A stretch of 64,000 nucleotides of DNA. Origin: Gibbula magus. Lineage: Eukaryota > Mollusca > Gastropoda > Trochida > Trochidae. The stretch is taken from NCBI GenBank assembly GCA_936450465.1, contig OW388293.1, forward strand, positions 29,889,860-29,953,859, given 5' to 3'. The first letter of the stretch is position 1. Every line of letters starts with the position of its first letter. Position numbers and translations under genes: made by a program. The notes under the pieces are model-generated. The model saw only the letters and a program-made list of their open reading frames with translations, did not search any database and had not been told where the DNA came from. Positions 1-11,955 of the stretch are shown piece after piece.

Positions 1-499
1 CTTCAAAAGTTCATGTTCAAAAAAATAAAATAGAATCAACTCCAATTTGCACATATTTCAGCCTGCAAGTTTTACGAATTGACTCATCCTGAATGATACT
101 GTAAAGCGGTGGTCACAACCCGCCGAACTTACAAGTGCGTGCTGTCTACGTGTTGTCTACGTGCAAAAACGTTGGTAAAATAGTTGTAGCCGTACCAACA
201 CCGTGCGAATTGGCAGCACGCAGACACGCTGTAGCACTTTTAGTGCATGTTGCGTATTTACCCCATGTACGGCTTTCGTATGTGCACTCTAAACGCCGTC
301 AGTGTTAAGTTTTTCACATGATCTCATACTCCACGGACGACGCACTTAGCAGACAGACAGACAGACAATAGTTTATTAATGTCTCACTTCTGTACATAGC
401 TAAAAGACATTTACATCTTTACACTTAATACATGCTAAAACATGTACAGAACCATTCACAACAGAATTATGAGAGACAGACATTTAAAATAAGCTTTAA

Positions 500-3400
500 C
501 TATATATATAACAATTCTTTTCTACGTTGTAAAATTAAAAAGCAGATTTTGGCTGTATTAAAACATATATCAGAATTGGTAAATATAAAATACATTTTTT
601 CCAGATCTGATTCATATAAAAAGTTCGGGTTTAAAGAAATACACTGGTTAAAAAGAGATTGTCTCAAGTCATCATACAATACACAGTGAAGCAAAACATG
701 CAATTCATCTTCAACCTCGTTAACACAATTAAAACATTTTCTATTTTCCAGTAAAACATTTTCATAACGGCCAGTCTCTACCCTTATGGGAGCAACACCA
801 CATCGAAATTTTGATAAGGCCGACCTATAGTGTCTTGGCATGTACTGGACAATATAATTTTCTGTATAAAAGTTACACTTAAAATGCTTATATAGTCTAA
901 GTTTATTCATACCAGTTTTCCCTTTCTCTCTATTTAACAATGAACTCCAAGAGGTAAAAAACTCACTCATAACTTTATCTTCAACAAGTGTACATAAAAC
1001 AGATTTGTTGATCTTAACAGGTGCGTCTAAAAAGTAATGTAAATCAAGGGAGGAAAACTTTTTTCTTAGTCTAAAATTCCAATTCTTCACACCCCTCAAT
1101 CCATATCTATCCGCCCATATAAACACAGCTTTATTTAATCTATGTTCCATATTATAAAAACGACACCATTGTCTGGAAATACATGACCATTGTTTAACAA
1201 TAGGTGGAACCCATCCCATATCCCCGTTAATTGCAACATTAGGGGCGTACTTTCCAAGTCCCATAAAAAAACGAATGGCCCTGTGATGCACTGCATTTAC
1301 TGCAGATACATCGTATGCACCCCAAATAGCTGCCCCATAGCTTAAGACAGACCAGACCATGCTGTCATACAATTTTGTGTAAGTACTGAAATGCATCCCC
1401 CCAACATTTTTAAACTTAGATATTAAAAGGCCTAAAGCCCTATTAGCTGATTTAGCGGCCGCCCGGGCCATAGCATTATAATCGACAAACTCAGTAAAAA
1501 GTACACCAAGGTAGTTATAACTGTTAACAATATCTAAAACATTTTCCCCAACAGAAAATACATGCTGCGTCCTTTGAACAGACGGATTTCTAAAATGTAC
1601 AATCTTGGATTTTTCTGAGTTTATTTCTAATTTATTTACACAACACCAATCATTCAAAATATTTAATAGCACGCTAAGATCGGCTTCACTTTCCGCAAGT
1701 AGGGCAAGATCATCTGCATATGCAAGTGCAGCTACATCGAGATTATCTATATTTACACCAAGGTTAAGACTATTCAGCTTATGTAACAAATCATCAATGA
1801 AAAGATTAAATAATAATGGTGATAGGAGGCATCCTTGCTTTAGTCCACGATTCACTGCAAACCAGGACGTTTTAAATCCATTTACTCTCACACAGCACTG
1901 AACGTCTTTGTACAAGGATTGTAGTGCAGTGAACATTTTACCTCCTACACCACTTGATGATACTCTTTTCCATAAAATATTCCTGTCTATACAGTCATAC
2001 GCTTTTCGGAAGTCAATAAAGGCAACATACGTAGATTTTTTTTGGAGTTTACGTGTTTCTAAAATTGATGAAAGGGACTGCACATGATCAATAGTTGATC
2101 TCGTTTTTCTGAAACCGTTCTGAGAATCATGCAGCACATTGTTGGTTTCAGTCCATACTTGTAATCTCCTGTTCAAAACACTACAGTACAACTTGTATAT
2201 CGAGGTTGTCAGAGTGATGCCTCGATACGCAAGGGGGTCTCTCGGGTCCATAGTAGAACACTTTGGAACTGGCGTTATGATCCCTTTGGACCATATATTA
2301 GGTATCTGTCCAGTACTAAAACACACATTAAATACCTTGTGCAATGTCCTAATGACAGATTCAGTCTTCAGAAGCTCGACTGGAATATCGTCGATACCTG
2401 GTGTCTTTCCCGTGTTAGCAGCATCTACTGCAGTTTGAATCTCAAATAGGCTGATCCTATCATTAAACAGTACAAACTCCTTCGTGTCATCACTGCCTAC
2501 ATCGTAAACTGGCTTCTCTGATTCTTCCCCATTCAACAACTTGTTGAAGTCACTTCCCCATCTCTCTAGCACTGATTTCCTGTCTGTCAGAACTGAGCCG
2601 TTGTCAGCAACGACCTCCATCGGGATCGTCTTTTGTCGTTCAGTACCCACACCAATGCGTCCTATTTGCTTCCAGAAATCGTTGTTGCCAGTCGTACAAA
2701 GTTCGTCAAGTTTTTTCACAGTGTCCTTAACGTACGTACGTTTAGCTTGCTGAACGGCCTTGTCAAAGCGTCTTCGAAGCGTTACAAAACGTTGTTTTAA
2801 AAGCGACTTATCAAATCTAGTTTTACATGTACACCAGATTCGCTCAGCCTCGCACATCTCATTCCACAGAGTAGCAAGATCGGCAGTCCACCATGGTTTC
2901 TTACTCCTGCGTCTCTTATTGCTTCTTTGAGAGGTTAAGAGGTACGGCTTACATTTAAGCTTATAACTCATTTCAGTGTGAATGGATTCAATCAAGGCGT
3001 TTGATGCAAGGTTAAGGTCATCTTGAGTTGCTTCTGAACTCTCCAAGCGCAAGATTATGTCATTCAGCTCTCCAATGCAGTTAAGTGACGTCATGAAATT
3101 TTGGGGCACATCAGTACAATCATATTTGAGCACGCGTACTGGTTCGTCGTCATCACACACTATGTTCTCCGCATAACTTAAGTCACATGACCATCGCAGC
3201 AACGAATGGTCAAGCTTGGTTATCATGTGTCCATCTACCTTGTCGACAATATCCGCATTGTCCACTAGTACACCCGCTCTTATTACCTCAAACTTTGCCG
3301 AGTCAGAAACACATTCGTGTGGTATCAAACAATAATCCACGACAGATTGACCTCTGGATGAAATATATGCAAAGTCATTTTGTCCATTGCCTCTACCATT

Positions 3401-4010
3401 AAGAATACAAAAATTGCAGTCGATTAAAAAGTCTATAAAACGTCGACCGTGTGCATTACATGTGAAATCAATCACCTCTCTTTCTCGTATAAAGTCGATG
3501 CCTTCGATAAAATCTGGTAGATCACCACACCTACTATTAAAATCGCCGCATATATACAAGAGTTTTCCATTTCTCTGGAATTCAATCATCTGTGATAGTA
3601 ATGTGTCATAAAATTCCTCCGCACATATGTTTCTGGTAGAGTGTTCCGGTGGCAGGTAGCAAACACATATATAGTATATCAACTCTGGACAACATTTATC
3701 AGTCAGCTGAATCCATTGAATCCCTTCATGTGTGATATCTATCACTTCCACGTTATATAATGATAAAAGCGTCTGTTTGATAAAGAAACCTACCCCGCCT
3801 GATCCATGTTTCGCACGTTTATGAAGTGCAGTCCGATTATGTCCATAAAAAAACATAGTTTGGTAATGACAGTTTGTTGTCACCAATTAAATGAGTTTCT
3901 GCCACTGCGACAATATCAAGGTTACATTTAAGAATTGATTCACTGCGTATTGTATGATTATCAGAGTCAGTATTATTATTCCAACCTGCCACGTTCCAAA
4001 ATCCGCATTG
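500..4010 (-). pseudogene. LINE ORF2: APE-type endonuclease plus reverse transcriptase, one frameshift
   Basis: A frame of about 1,128 codons (500-3,886) encodes most of the protein. Landmarks in order are an endonuclease segment (CGDFNSRCGD near residue 115, SVVDYCLIP, LDHSLL) and RT blocks (TPGIDDIPVELL, AYRGITLTTSIYKL, NGFRKTRSTIDH, VAFIDFRKAYDCIDR, GLKQGCLLSPLLFNLFIDDL). The catalytic AYADD is near 1,708-1,722. A C-terminal Cys/His knuckle follows (FNCVNEVEDELHVLLHC). The start of the endonuclease (WNVAGWNNN, then DIVAVAETHL) lies upstream in a different frame at about 3,855-4,005. The frame changes at an A7 run (plus strand 3,847-3,853), consistent with a one-base slip. The long frame itself has only a TTG at its 5' end, so it is not a natural start. 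I saw no ATG for the endonuclease frame either. Confidence 0.85.
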
Positions 4011-4013
4011 CAC

Positions 4014-5042
4014 CTATCTTCTACCTCCTCTCTGTTGTCCATTTCGGGTGGGTGATGTGTATCTTTCACCTACGCGCCTGTCACTCCTCTGCCTAGTGTT
4101 GTTCGCAGTATGCCAGCCTCCTCGCTCTGCACGTGCTCTCTCGTCTTCGGCGTTGTCAATTTCATGTTGACCTCCTGAGCTGCGATGTCGATGTCTCTCG
4201 TCACGGGTTGAATAGACTCGTGACCCCCTTATAGTCACCTTGTCACTCCCGATTGCCTTTGCGATTGTCTGCAAATTGGACTCGTACATGCGCTGCTGTC
4301 TAGTCTTGTCAACCATTATATAGATGTTACTGAAGTTTCTCGAGTTTTGTAATTTATGCTTTGATCGCAAAATGAGTGATTTGTCGTCCATTGAGGCACA
4401 AGTCATGACCACAACACCGGGATAACGTGATCCCCGTGCAGGTTTTCTTTCTGCACAAACACAGCTGATGTCCCTTAACTTAAGTCCATCCTTGATAATG
4501 CTGTCAATCTTACTTTTCACATTTTCTCCCTCGGTTTCAATTACATTTCTGAACACAAGGTTAACTTTAATTTGTTCTTCTGCATTGTTTATCGACGATT
4601 TGAGGTCATTCACTTCTTTGTTTACACTTTCAATGCTTTCACTATGTTTACTGTCTATCGAATCAATACGTGTTTGGATTTGTTTCACTTCTTTGTTGAA
4701 ATTGTCTCTTACCTCCTTAAGTTTAATATTGAATGACTGTTCCATCTTTTCGATCATATTTTGTTCGAACTTGTCCATTCTTTCAGTCAGCGAGGTTGAG
4801 AGGGTCTTCATCGCCATTACTAAGTCCGAAATTTCACTTTTACGATTTATCTCATCGTGATTTTTAAGTTCATTGACATCGTTCTTCTGCTTCTTGTTTC
4901 TTATGTCCTCGTCCTCATGGGTGAGAGACCGTTTTCTTCTCGGGCTGGTGTCCACTACCCTCTCACAGGTGGCGGGGGCCATGACAGCCGACACGTAGCT
5001 CTGTGACATGTCCATATCCAAGGACTCATCCGTTAAACTCAT
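4014..5042 (-). CDS. LINE ORF1 protein, coiled-coil nucleic-acid chaperone type
   Basis: This is a 342-aa open frame with a genuine ATG (CAT at 5,040-5,042 on the plus strand). Residues 36-60 are basic and acidic patches (RRKR, NKKQK). Residues 75-158 form a strongly heptad-like, Lys/Glu-rich coiled coil. Residues 160-280 (NLVFRNV, GVVVMTCASMDDKSLILRSK, NIYIMVDKTRQQR) look like the RRM plus C-terminal domain of L1-type ORF1 proteins. The tail (residues 281-342) is Arg/Gly/His-rich. LINE ORF1 proteins trimerise through the coiled coil and bind the element RNA; that role is inferred from the family. The frame is intact. It ends at 4,014, next to where the endonuclease reading of ORF2 begins in another frame, so the two ORFs are close or overlapping. 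Confidence 0.8.
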   Translation of the reverse strand: MSLTDESLDMDMSQSYVSAVMAPATCERVVDTSPRRKRSLTHEDEDIRNKKQKNDVNELKNHDEINRKSEISDLVMAMKTLSTSLTERMDKFEQNMIEKMEQSFNIKLKEVRDNFNKEVKQIQTRIDSIDSKHSESIESVNKEVNDLKSSINNAEEQIKVNLVFRNVIETEGENVKSKIDSIIKDGLKLRDISCVCAERKPARGSRYPGVVVMTCASMDDKSLILRSKHKLQNSRNFSNIYIMVDKTRQQRMYESNLQTIAKAIGSDKVTIRGSRVYSTRDERHRHRSSGGQHEIDNAEDERARAERGGWHTANNTRQRSDRRVGERYTSPTRNGQQRGGRR

Positions 5043-5852
5043 ATCCCGGGAAATATCTTCACCAGACTTTCACACAATAATGCAGAGTGTCTCTAGTGGT
5101 TATTTTGGTGGTTATTTACCTTCGACTGTGTGCTGATTTTCAGATATCGCACAAAAAATTCTCTCTCTGTCGCTCCGATTTCAAAACACGTCCTTTCAGT
5201 TTCACGCATGCGCACAACTCAAACGTGTGCGTGCTCCGCACGTGATAAGTGCGTCGCCAGTGTGTCGTCCGTGCTTACTCGGCACTTCCCCAGTTCAACT
5301 GTCAAATGATCACGCGGCACTCACGTTGCCAGTGCCTAGTAAGCACGTTCTCCGCACTTACAACGTACGTTCTGCGTTCTGATTTCTACAGTAATCATGC
5401 GTTGCCATTTGCGGCTGTTTTGCAGCATCAGGAGCCGAAGTCTCTGTGACGGAATGGGCGGCATCTTAAGGCAGCAGCACAGAGAGAGAACGTCTGATGG
5501 TCGTCCTATATCCCCACCCCCTGTATGCCTGAAATCGGGTTGAAAAACTAAGAAAGTAAGAACATCGTGCGTGTGCAGTACATGTAAGCACGGCCTCAGT
5601 ACGACAAAGTGACAATCGCACGTCACACGCAAGGTATAAACGTTGTCAGCACTTACAACTCACTCACCACGTGCGCAACATACGATGCACGTGCGGGCAA
5701 TGTACTTACACCCTGCGTGTGACGTGCGTTGATTTACTTCTTCTCTGCGTTTCCCACTCCCTCCCCTCGTTTTCAGAAAAACCTAACGGCCATGGCCTCC
5801 CAAAAAAACGAACGGAAAAAAACACGCACTTTGGGTTGTGACCGAGGCTTAA

Positions 5853-7041
5853 GTGACAATTGTACCTTTGTTCGCACTACACATTGCAATTAGCTCCTAT
5901 TCGATTTAGTTATCATTTGTCATACGTATTGTGAGATGATCAGAAAATAGTCACCCCCAATATAACAATAGATACAATTCGTTTAAATTTCAAGAATGAA
6001 AGCTCTTCATTTAAAAAAAAAGAATATAATTGGGTTTTTTTCTTTTAAACTGTAAAGGTGCAGCTTCCTCTCGGATTTTATGTTCTTTAGATAGCCGCTA
6101 GCTGCAATTAGATGTTTTCTTAAAGCACATTTCTTCGAAAAAGCGCTACGATGTTTGTTGGATTACTACATTCCTCTTCGGACGGTATACTGTATTAAAT
6201 CATTTGTAAATAGAATTACGGTTCAAATATGTGATCAAAATCCTACATGTTTGTCCAGTGTTTCCCTTGAAAGAACAAATTAAACGTTTGATTCAGTTTT
6301 CTTTCTCAAACAGTGCGTTTCGTGAGAATATGTCCACAATATAAGATTCCAAAATTACGTTTGACTTATTGGCGCGCGTCACACGCGGTGTATTGTCCGG
6401 TTTTCGATCAGAAATCGATACTTTTACCTTTATATCGTCAATATACTAAGTCGATTATCATCAAAATGGTAATTTCGGTAACAGTTGGTACTTCTCGATA
6501 AAATAAGACCATTTATAACGTTTGGCATATTTGACCCCCAACAACACAATGGATGTACCTTTAACAAAGCTGCTTGAGTAGACACTCTAAAGTCAGTCAT
6601 TGTTTGCCAATTGTTTGACGCACGTCATGATTGCATCGAGCACTTTAAATGGATTTAATTTTACAACAATGAGGCCTGTGAGGATTAATGAGTCCGTCGT
6701 GTCTCCCTTATCACTAGATAGATAAAGTGGTGTATAATGAACTGGTATCACATGTACAGTGGTGGTGAACTCTTCAGTGATGGACAGTATATTCCGATAC
6801 AAAATACTTTTATCAAACGGGGGAAATAAAACAATTTCCATTGTTGCAATCATAGGTGACGGAGACGTAGTCTTCTTCCTTCGCCAACATTTGGGAAAAT
6901 GGTATTCTTGGAACACCAACAAAATCATCAATATTAACACTTTATAATGGCATACGCTTTTGTTAACATATCTTTTGTTACGAATCGTTATACATATATT
7001 ACAAGTGTAGTTTATATTCCATTTACAATCAGCCTATCAAA
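5853..7041. other. No gene recognised
   Basis: AT-rich sequence. A 115-codon open stretch at 6,593-6,940 (-) has no family-like motif and starts only with GTG. I see nothing else supportable. Confidence 0.4.
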
Positions 7042-8149
7042 GTGTCAGATAACCATAATCATATCTCCGACCCAATTCAGTTTAAAGTTGATGAAATAAT
7101 GGAAGTTATGACGGAGCGTTGTGGCGAGGAACCCAAACCAATTAAAAGTGTATATGACGAGGAAATTGTAAAATTAAGAAACCGAGATTGGGACAATGAA
7201 AGTCAAGTCTGGTTGAACAAATCCCATCATTTCAGTCGTGTGGGGTAGGCTTTATCATAAACGTTTACAGTTGTTACCAAAACTTCCGTCCTCAAGACAA
7301 GAAATTCAACTTGGATGGGATAGGGACTGAGACAGCAACAGGGGATCCTTTCCTCATGGCTAACGACAGCGTTGGGGACAACTGCTGAAAACCTCGCACA
7401 TCTAACAGCTGCAAATACAATATATATGGATATGGAACGTTTACCCATGCCGAGGTCTCTTCACACAGCTCTACATATTTCATGCGTTTGTGGATGGCGC
7501 TATGTATCCTGTGATCTATGCCTTGTACGAGCCAAAAGCCACTCATATATACGAGATTGCTGAAAGGTAAGCAGTGAAACTTTAAATCTAAACCCAAGCA
7601 GAATATTCGTGGACTATGAAATGGCCGTGCATAATAATGCATATAAATGTAGTTTATTTCCTGGAATTGCTGTGTCTAGGTGCGTTTTCAGTACACTCAA
7701 TGTGTTTGGAGTAAAGTCTAGGAGTCTGGTCTAGCTTTTTCCTAAAGACATTAACAGACTAGTTAGACTTCGCAGTGTTGCCTCTGGTACCAGTTCAGGA
7801 AGTTTAGGATGTCTAATTGAATTCTCTCGAAGGACTGGAAGCGAATGATGCAGCAACCACAATGTTCACAAATTACATGACATGGTTTTGAGTTGAAGAA
7901 CATCATCATCTCTGGAACCATTACACATCTGAAGGACCAAACACAACTTACCAAGAGGGATGGCACAACAAGATGAAGATCAATCTACAACATCCCCATC
8001 CAAACCTTTTCAACCTCATCAAAGTATTACAGCAAGTCCAGGCTTCCAACGAAATGAAGTTCATTCAGTACAAAGCTGGAGGAAAGCGCGCGCCAAGAAA
8101 GACGAAATATAGACAATACAGAATTTCAGAACTCAAACTGAGACATTGA
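7042..8149 (+). pseudogene. Decayed MULE-type transposase domain protein
   Basis: Several plus-strand frames read in order as one protein of the MULE transposase family, the kind often found with FLYWCH zinc fingers in invertebrates. Segments: YDEEIVKLRNRDWDNESQ (about 7,160-7,210); a KLPSSRQEIQLG / TETATGDPFL stretch (7,280-7,360); NLAHLTAANTIYMD (7,390-7,435); GTFTHAEV; the core FTQLYIFHAFVDGAMYPVIY then ALYEPKATHIYE (about 7,461-7,560). Farther on, EGWHNKMK and HPHPNLFNLIKVLQQ (about 7,955-8,030) lead to a TGA at 8,147-8,149. At least two frameshifts interrupt it. About 170-200 bp of unrecognised sequence at roughly 7,565-7,760 may be an intron or an insertion. No zinc finger is visible upstream. 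It could be a transposon remnant or a dead host copy. Confidence 0.75.
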
Positions 8150-8219
8150 CATGGACATTGTCGACTGTTGCATTTGCTGATGCTGCTCATATGCTTCATC
8201 TTGATTGACTCAACCATGT

Positions 8220-8661
8220 GCACACATATTCAGGAGCATAATGTTTAATTTTAAATGATGTTACTATATTAAATTGATGTTACCATTTTAATTTATTTTG
8301 ATTATTTTTCTCTTTAGATGTTGAAACATTTATTTTACTTAAACAACTGGGTTTAAATTAATATATTTGTCATATTGTAAATGTTGTTACTATTTTAAAC
8401 TTCATTATATTGATTATTTTTCGATTAAGTGTCGAAATAAAAATTTAACCTTGTCAAATGTATTTATTTTTTTTAAATAAATATATTTAAAACTCTGTAA
8501 ATGTTTAATATTCAATGTTTCAACTAATTTAAAATGTCATCACTATTTTAAATTTATTTATTTTTTATTTTTTTAAAATGTTGAAATATTAATGTTATTA
8601 AATGAACTATAACTTTAAAAAAAATATTTTAAAAATGTTTAAAACATCAACCCTTTATTAC
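8220..8661. repeat. AT-rich diverged tandem repeat
   Basis: Three diverged copies of an AT-rich unit start near 8,265, 8,385 and 8,535. Each begins with a (T/C)ACTATTTTAAA-like block, then a T-rich run, then a TGTTGAAA-like block. The period drifts between about 115 and 150 bp. It lies directly 3' of the dead MULE gene. Confidence 0.4.
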
Positions 8662-10314
8662 AAGCTTTTTGTATTTTTTAATATGTTAATAATCGCAATT
8701 GTGCAGAAAAGAGTTTTCAGCGTCCATGTGTTGGTCAAACTCACCCATTTTATCCAAAGGTTGGCGTAGCAAGAAAAATGGGGTCATTAATTTGTTGTTT
8801 GTTTGTTTGCTTGTACCCGTTCTATTGCTTGAAGTTTGCTTGTTCATCATATACATTATGCATTGTATAAGTGGCATATGATCGATAGGTTTTTTTGGTG
8901 TTTAAAGTTTACCAATTTACAAGGTGGAATTCTTGGTCTACCATAATACACTTCTTCATCTATATATAGATTAATGAGACAGTACTAGCTATTCACATGA
9001 AGATAACATCTAATGTTTTAGTTGATGTAATGTATTGCTGTGCATAATACTCGAATGTGCATATTTATTTGTTATAAAATCATACATTTGCTATATGTTG
9101 TACTGTTTTACTCACATAATGCATTTGAGATTTATATTTTCACATCTTGATGGTATTGTGAACAAAACTTGCATTACAATTGTTATTAAAAGTAATCTCT
9201 AATGGTCTAGTTGATAAAGGTAAATATATGGTGGAGTGTCAGGTCAGGTAACTCTAGTACATTGACGTACACAGCCTTAAGTCTCTCTTTGCATCTACAT
9301 CTACATCTACACTCTATTGTTAATCAACAATACTATTAATCACTGCTATAACCCTTGATATGCTTGCGTGCACGAGTGTGTTATCTAATGATTAAACTAG
9401 GACCAAATACATATTTGTTTACAAGAATGAAATCTGAAAACAATCAAAAGGAGCCCCGAAACAGATGGCAATTCAACAAAATGAAATTTCATCAACATTC
9501 TCGAATGATTTTAATCCGGGTAATATATCATCCGAAAACAGTCCGAATCTGAATAAAGTATAAACTACGCTACGCGTTAAAGTTTAATTAGTTTCATTAA
9601 AAGCTATTCTAATTTCGTTATAAGCCACTGGTTTTCAAACACTATGTTTATCTCCTATTTGTGCTGGTTTAAAGTAATAACATAAGATAGTATGTATCAT
9701 GTATTGTTGTATGTGTTTTTAAATCGTGGATTCTGTGTGCATGTGACGCCTAAACGTCCCGAGAACTACAAGCCTTTTAAAGCTGAACTCTTTAGCATAG
9801 GCGTCTACATGTGTATGTCAACTTTGGTTGAATTCGTCAACAATTGTCATTTGTGATGACTTTGATTATTTGCAAGTTGACGGCGAGGATTTGTGTAATT
9901 TCCAATAGATATTAGCTAGTGTTTATAATAGCACATGAGATTAAAATTATGTCAGAAAAAACATACGGGTGCTTACAAATTAATGACAGGCAGCTTCAAC
10001 ATTGGTAGTCCTGGTTTCAAGACTTTTTTTTCAAAAAGTATGATAATCAATTAAAGGATGACTATACATTATCAACAAACGAGTGTCTGTCAACAATTTT
10101 AAACGCTATGTAGACACATAAATCAAGGTTAGAAAATCAGATAAGTAAAGTGAAGCAGTTATTTCCTTTCAAATATACTCCGTTTACAACGAGTTTCCAT
10201 GGTACAGACACAATCTTATGGTTTCGATATTGACAAGAGCCCTCAACAAACAAGGGGTTCTCATAGCATCGGTTGAATTGATTTGACAATTGTCAACTGT
10301 GAAAAAGGAGAACT
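8662..10314. other. No gene recognised
   Basis: Ordinary AT-rich intergenic or intronic sequence with a short CATCTA repeat near 9,290-9,312. No feature supported. Confidence 0.4.
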
Positions 10315-11598
10315 ATGCTACTCAGTTCCTGCTATCTGAAATGTGTTTGTTATATTGTCATGGTGACTCCAGCTCAAGTTTGTCCACATAGGGTTTTCTC
10401 ATTTTGGAGTCAGTATCGACATCCGGTAAATACAACTCGAATATCAATGAAGAAGGCTGAATTGGATATGGTTTCATGCATTGTGAAAACAAATCAACGA
10501 AATCGGTTAATTGTTGGTATTTTGCTTATAACATTTACAAGAAGATGTGTTGTGTTTTCACAAGATGTGAACATTCAATCCCGAACGGACGAATGGAAAC
10601 TTACTATTTACATGCAAACACTGAAAGACAAACTTCTAAGTGGTAACACTTCCGTCAAGGGCAGAGAGCGACTACACACTTTGTCAGAGACCAGCAGTGG
10701 AATAAAGTTAATCTCGAAGATTGACGGAACATCTATAAGTGAAATCTCTTCTTCATTTAAAGCAACGGATAAACAGACGAGAAAATACCAGCCCAATAGG
10801 TGTGGTAGAATTTGTCAATTGATTCAAACTCAACACAAGTATCTTCTCTTTGCTTTTAACCCTTCAGGGGAATGGATCAGGTTTTACGTGTATTCTTTTA
10901 AGCATTTCAAGAAAATGTACTTACCCATGCAACAACATATTAAAGAAAGCTCGTTTCTCGCAATAACGGTTGATGCAGAAGCTTTTAAGTTCTATCTCCT
11001 GCGCACTAACACTATCGAATCAATCAGTTTTTATGGCAAAAAGAAAACCCTAGTGAAATTGAATAAACCTTGCAGTTTCTTATTTCATGCCAAGTCTGAA
11101 GGCATTTTGATATACTGTTGTCAAAATGTTTGGAAAATATTTCGCATTTCTTCTGCATTAACAAAACCTTTTGCGCGCACTTACTGCATTTTAGAATGTA
11201 AGTACAATCATGAACTGTACAAACGGATTTATTATGTGTGCTCAGGCAACAATCGTTTGTATTCTATATCGTATGCAGGTTGGAATTTGTCAAAAAAACT
11301 AGAAAGACCCAAGGCACATTTCACTGTGCACAGCGACATATCGTACTTCTCTGGTGATCCGATTGAACCGAACTTTGTACTTTGCACTTATTTTGATGGG
11401 GCAAGACAGTTGTTTCTACAAAACACTACATCACTGAAAATACCAATAAGACGTGATACATGTGACTATATTTTTTATGTTAATAACTACATTGTTGTGG
11501 GAGGAGATGGCGGGTTGACAGAACTGTACCACAGAGATCTAACATACTTCAAAAGTATTCAAGGATTGAATGAGGGCGACGTCTTTTTAGCAAAATGA
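10315..11598 (+). CDS. Intronless ORF of unknown function, possible beta-propeller
   Basis: This 427-codon frame with a real ATG is the longest open frame in the window outside transposable elements. An in-frame TGA lies 15 bases upstream of the ATG. I do not recognise the family. Residues 1-21 (MLLSSCYLKCVCYIVMVTPA) are hydrophobic and Cys-rich, and a second short hydrophobic stretch is at 65-75 (LIVGILLITF) before VVFSQ. Either could be a signal or anchor, the second if translation starts at Met45 or Met52. Residues 86-165 are Ser/Thr/Lys-rich and look like a linker. From about residue 168 the protein alternates short hydrophobic strands with turns (KYLLFAFNPSGEWIRFYVYS, SEGILIYCCQNVWKIF, RIYYVCSGNNRLYSISYAG, NYIVVGGDGGLTELYHRDL). 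This resembles blades of a propeller such as those in TRIM-NHL proteins, but I see no RING or B-box. No AATAAA is obvious just downstream. It could be a single-exon host gene, a retrocopy, or part of an unrecognised element. Confidence 0.55.
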   Translation: MLLSSCYLKCVCYIVMVTPAQVCPHRVFSFWSQYRHPVNTTRISMKKAELDMVSCIVKTNQRNRLIVGILLITFTRRCVVFSQDVNIQSRTDEWKLTIYMQTLKDKLLSGNTSVKGRERLHTLSETSSGIKLISKIDGTSISEISSSFKATDKQTRKYQPNRCGRICQLIQTQHKYLLFAFNPSGEWIRFYVYSFKHFKKMYLPMQQHIKESSFLAITVDAEAFKFYLLRTNTIESISFYGKKKTLVKLNKPCSFLFHAKSEGILIYCCQNVWKIFRISSALTKPFARTYCILECKYNHELYKRIYYVCSGNNRLYSISYAGWNLSKKLERPKAHFTVHSDISYFSGDPIEPNFVLCTYFDGARQLFLQNTTSLKIPIRRDTCDYIFYVNNYIVVGGDGGLTELYHRDLTYFKSIQGLNEGDVFLAK

Positions 11599-11955
11599 GA
11601 TTATATGAGTGTTGAAAGGGTTTGAAATTTATTCCGTCGTCGTAGAAATGCGTAATATGTGCCGTTATTTGAGTTAACAGATGAAATGGGTTGTATGTAT
11701 TGACTATGACATGTAATTTGCAAGAAGCAGCGTTGATACACTCTCTTACATTATCATAAATATCTAATGACACACGTCGTCAGAACTTCTTAAATTGTAT
11801 AACAACATTGTGATTCAATATGGTGGAGCATTTGTCATGTATGGGTTGTGGAAATTGCTTCCAACTAACTCATGTGGGAATACACCATAGAATAGAATAT
11901 ATTATCCAAGTCACCTTATTATGGTGTCACAAAGTAATGGTGTTATTGTTGCACG
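11599..11955. other. No feature seen
   Basis: AT-rich spacer between the unknown ORF and the Penelope-like fragment. Nothing supportable. Confidence 0.4.

Larger units (their letters stand above)
350..5160 (-). mobile_element. Two-ORF non-LTR retrotransposon (LINE), near full length
   Basis: The minus strand reads 5' UTR, ORF1 (4,014-5,042), ORF2 (500 to about 4,010) and a short 3' UTR. It ends in a short tetranucleotide tail, (CAGA)n on the plus strand at 350-367. There is no poly(A) tail; a simple-repeat 3' end is known from several LINE clades. The 5' boundary is approximate, placed where the GTGCG-rich flanking sequence resumes. I could not identify target-site duplications. One homopolymer frameshift in ORF2 makes this copy non-autonomous as read. 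Clade not assigned. Confidence 0.85.
102..5852. mobile_element. Inverted-repeat DNA element interrupted by a LINE
   Basis: Positions 102-121 and 5,833-5,852 are imperfect inverted copies sharing AAGC, three mismatched bases, then GGTCACAACCC. Inside both ends the sequence is rich in GTGCGTGCTG / ACGTGCG-like words, at 130-340 and 5,200-5,720, unlike the AT-rich surroundings. The LINE at about 350-5,160 separates the two arms. I read this as an older non-autonomous DNA transposon into which the LINE jumped. No convincing target-site duplication (TSD) of the outer element was found, so its superfamily is not assigned. Confidence 0.5.

Noticed and set aside
4468..4860. 130-codon plus-strand frame opposite LINE ORF1
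   Set aside because: Leucine/serine-rich antisense shadow of the coiled-coil coding strand.
6593..6940. 115-codon minus-strand frame
   Set aside because: It has a GTG start and no motif, with overlapping opposite-strand open sequence; length is within chance for this composition.
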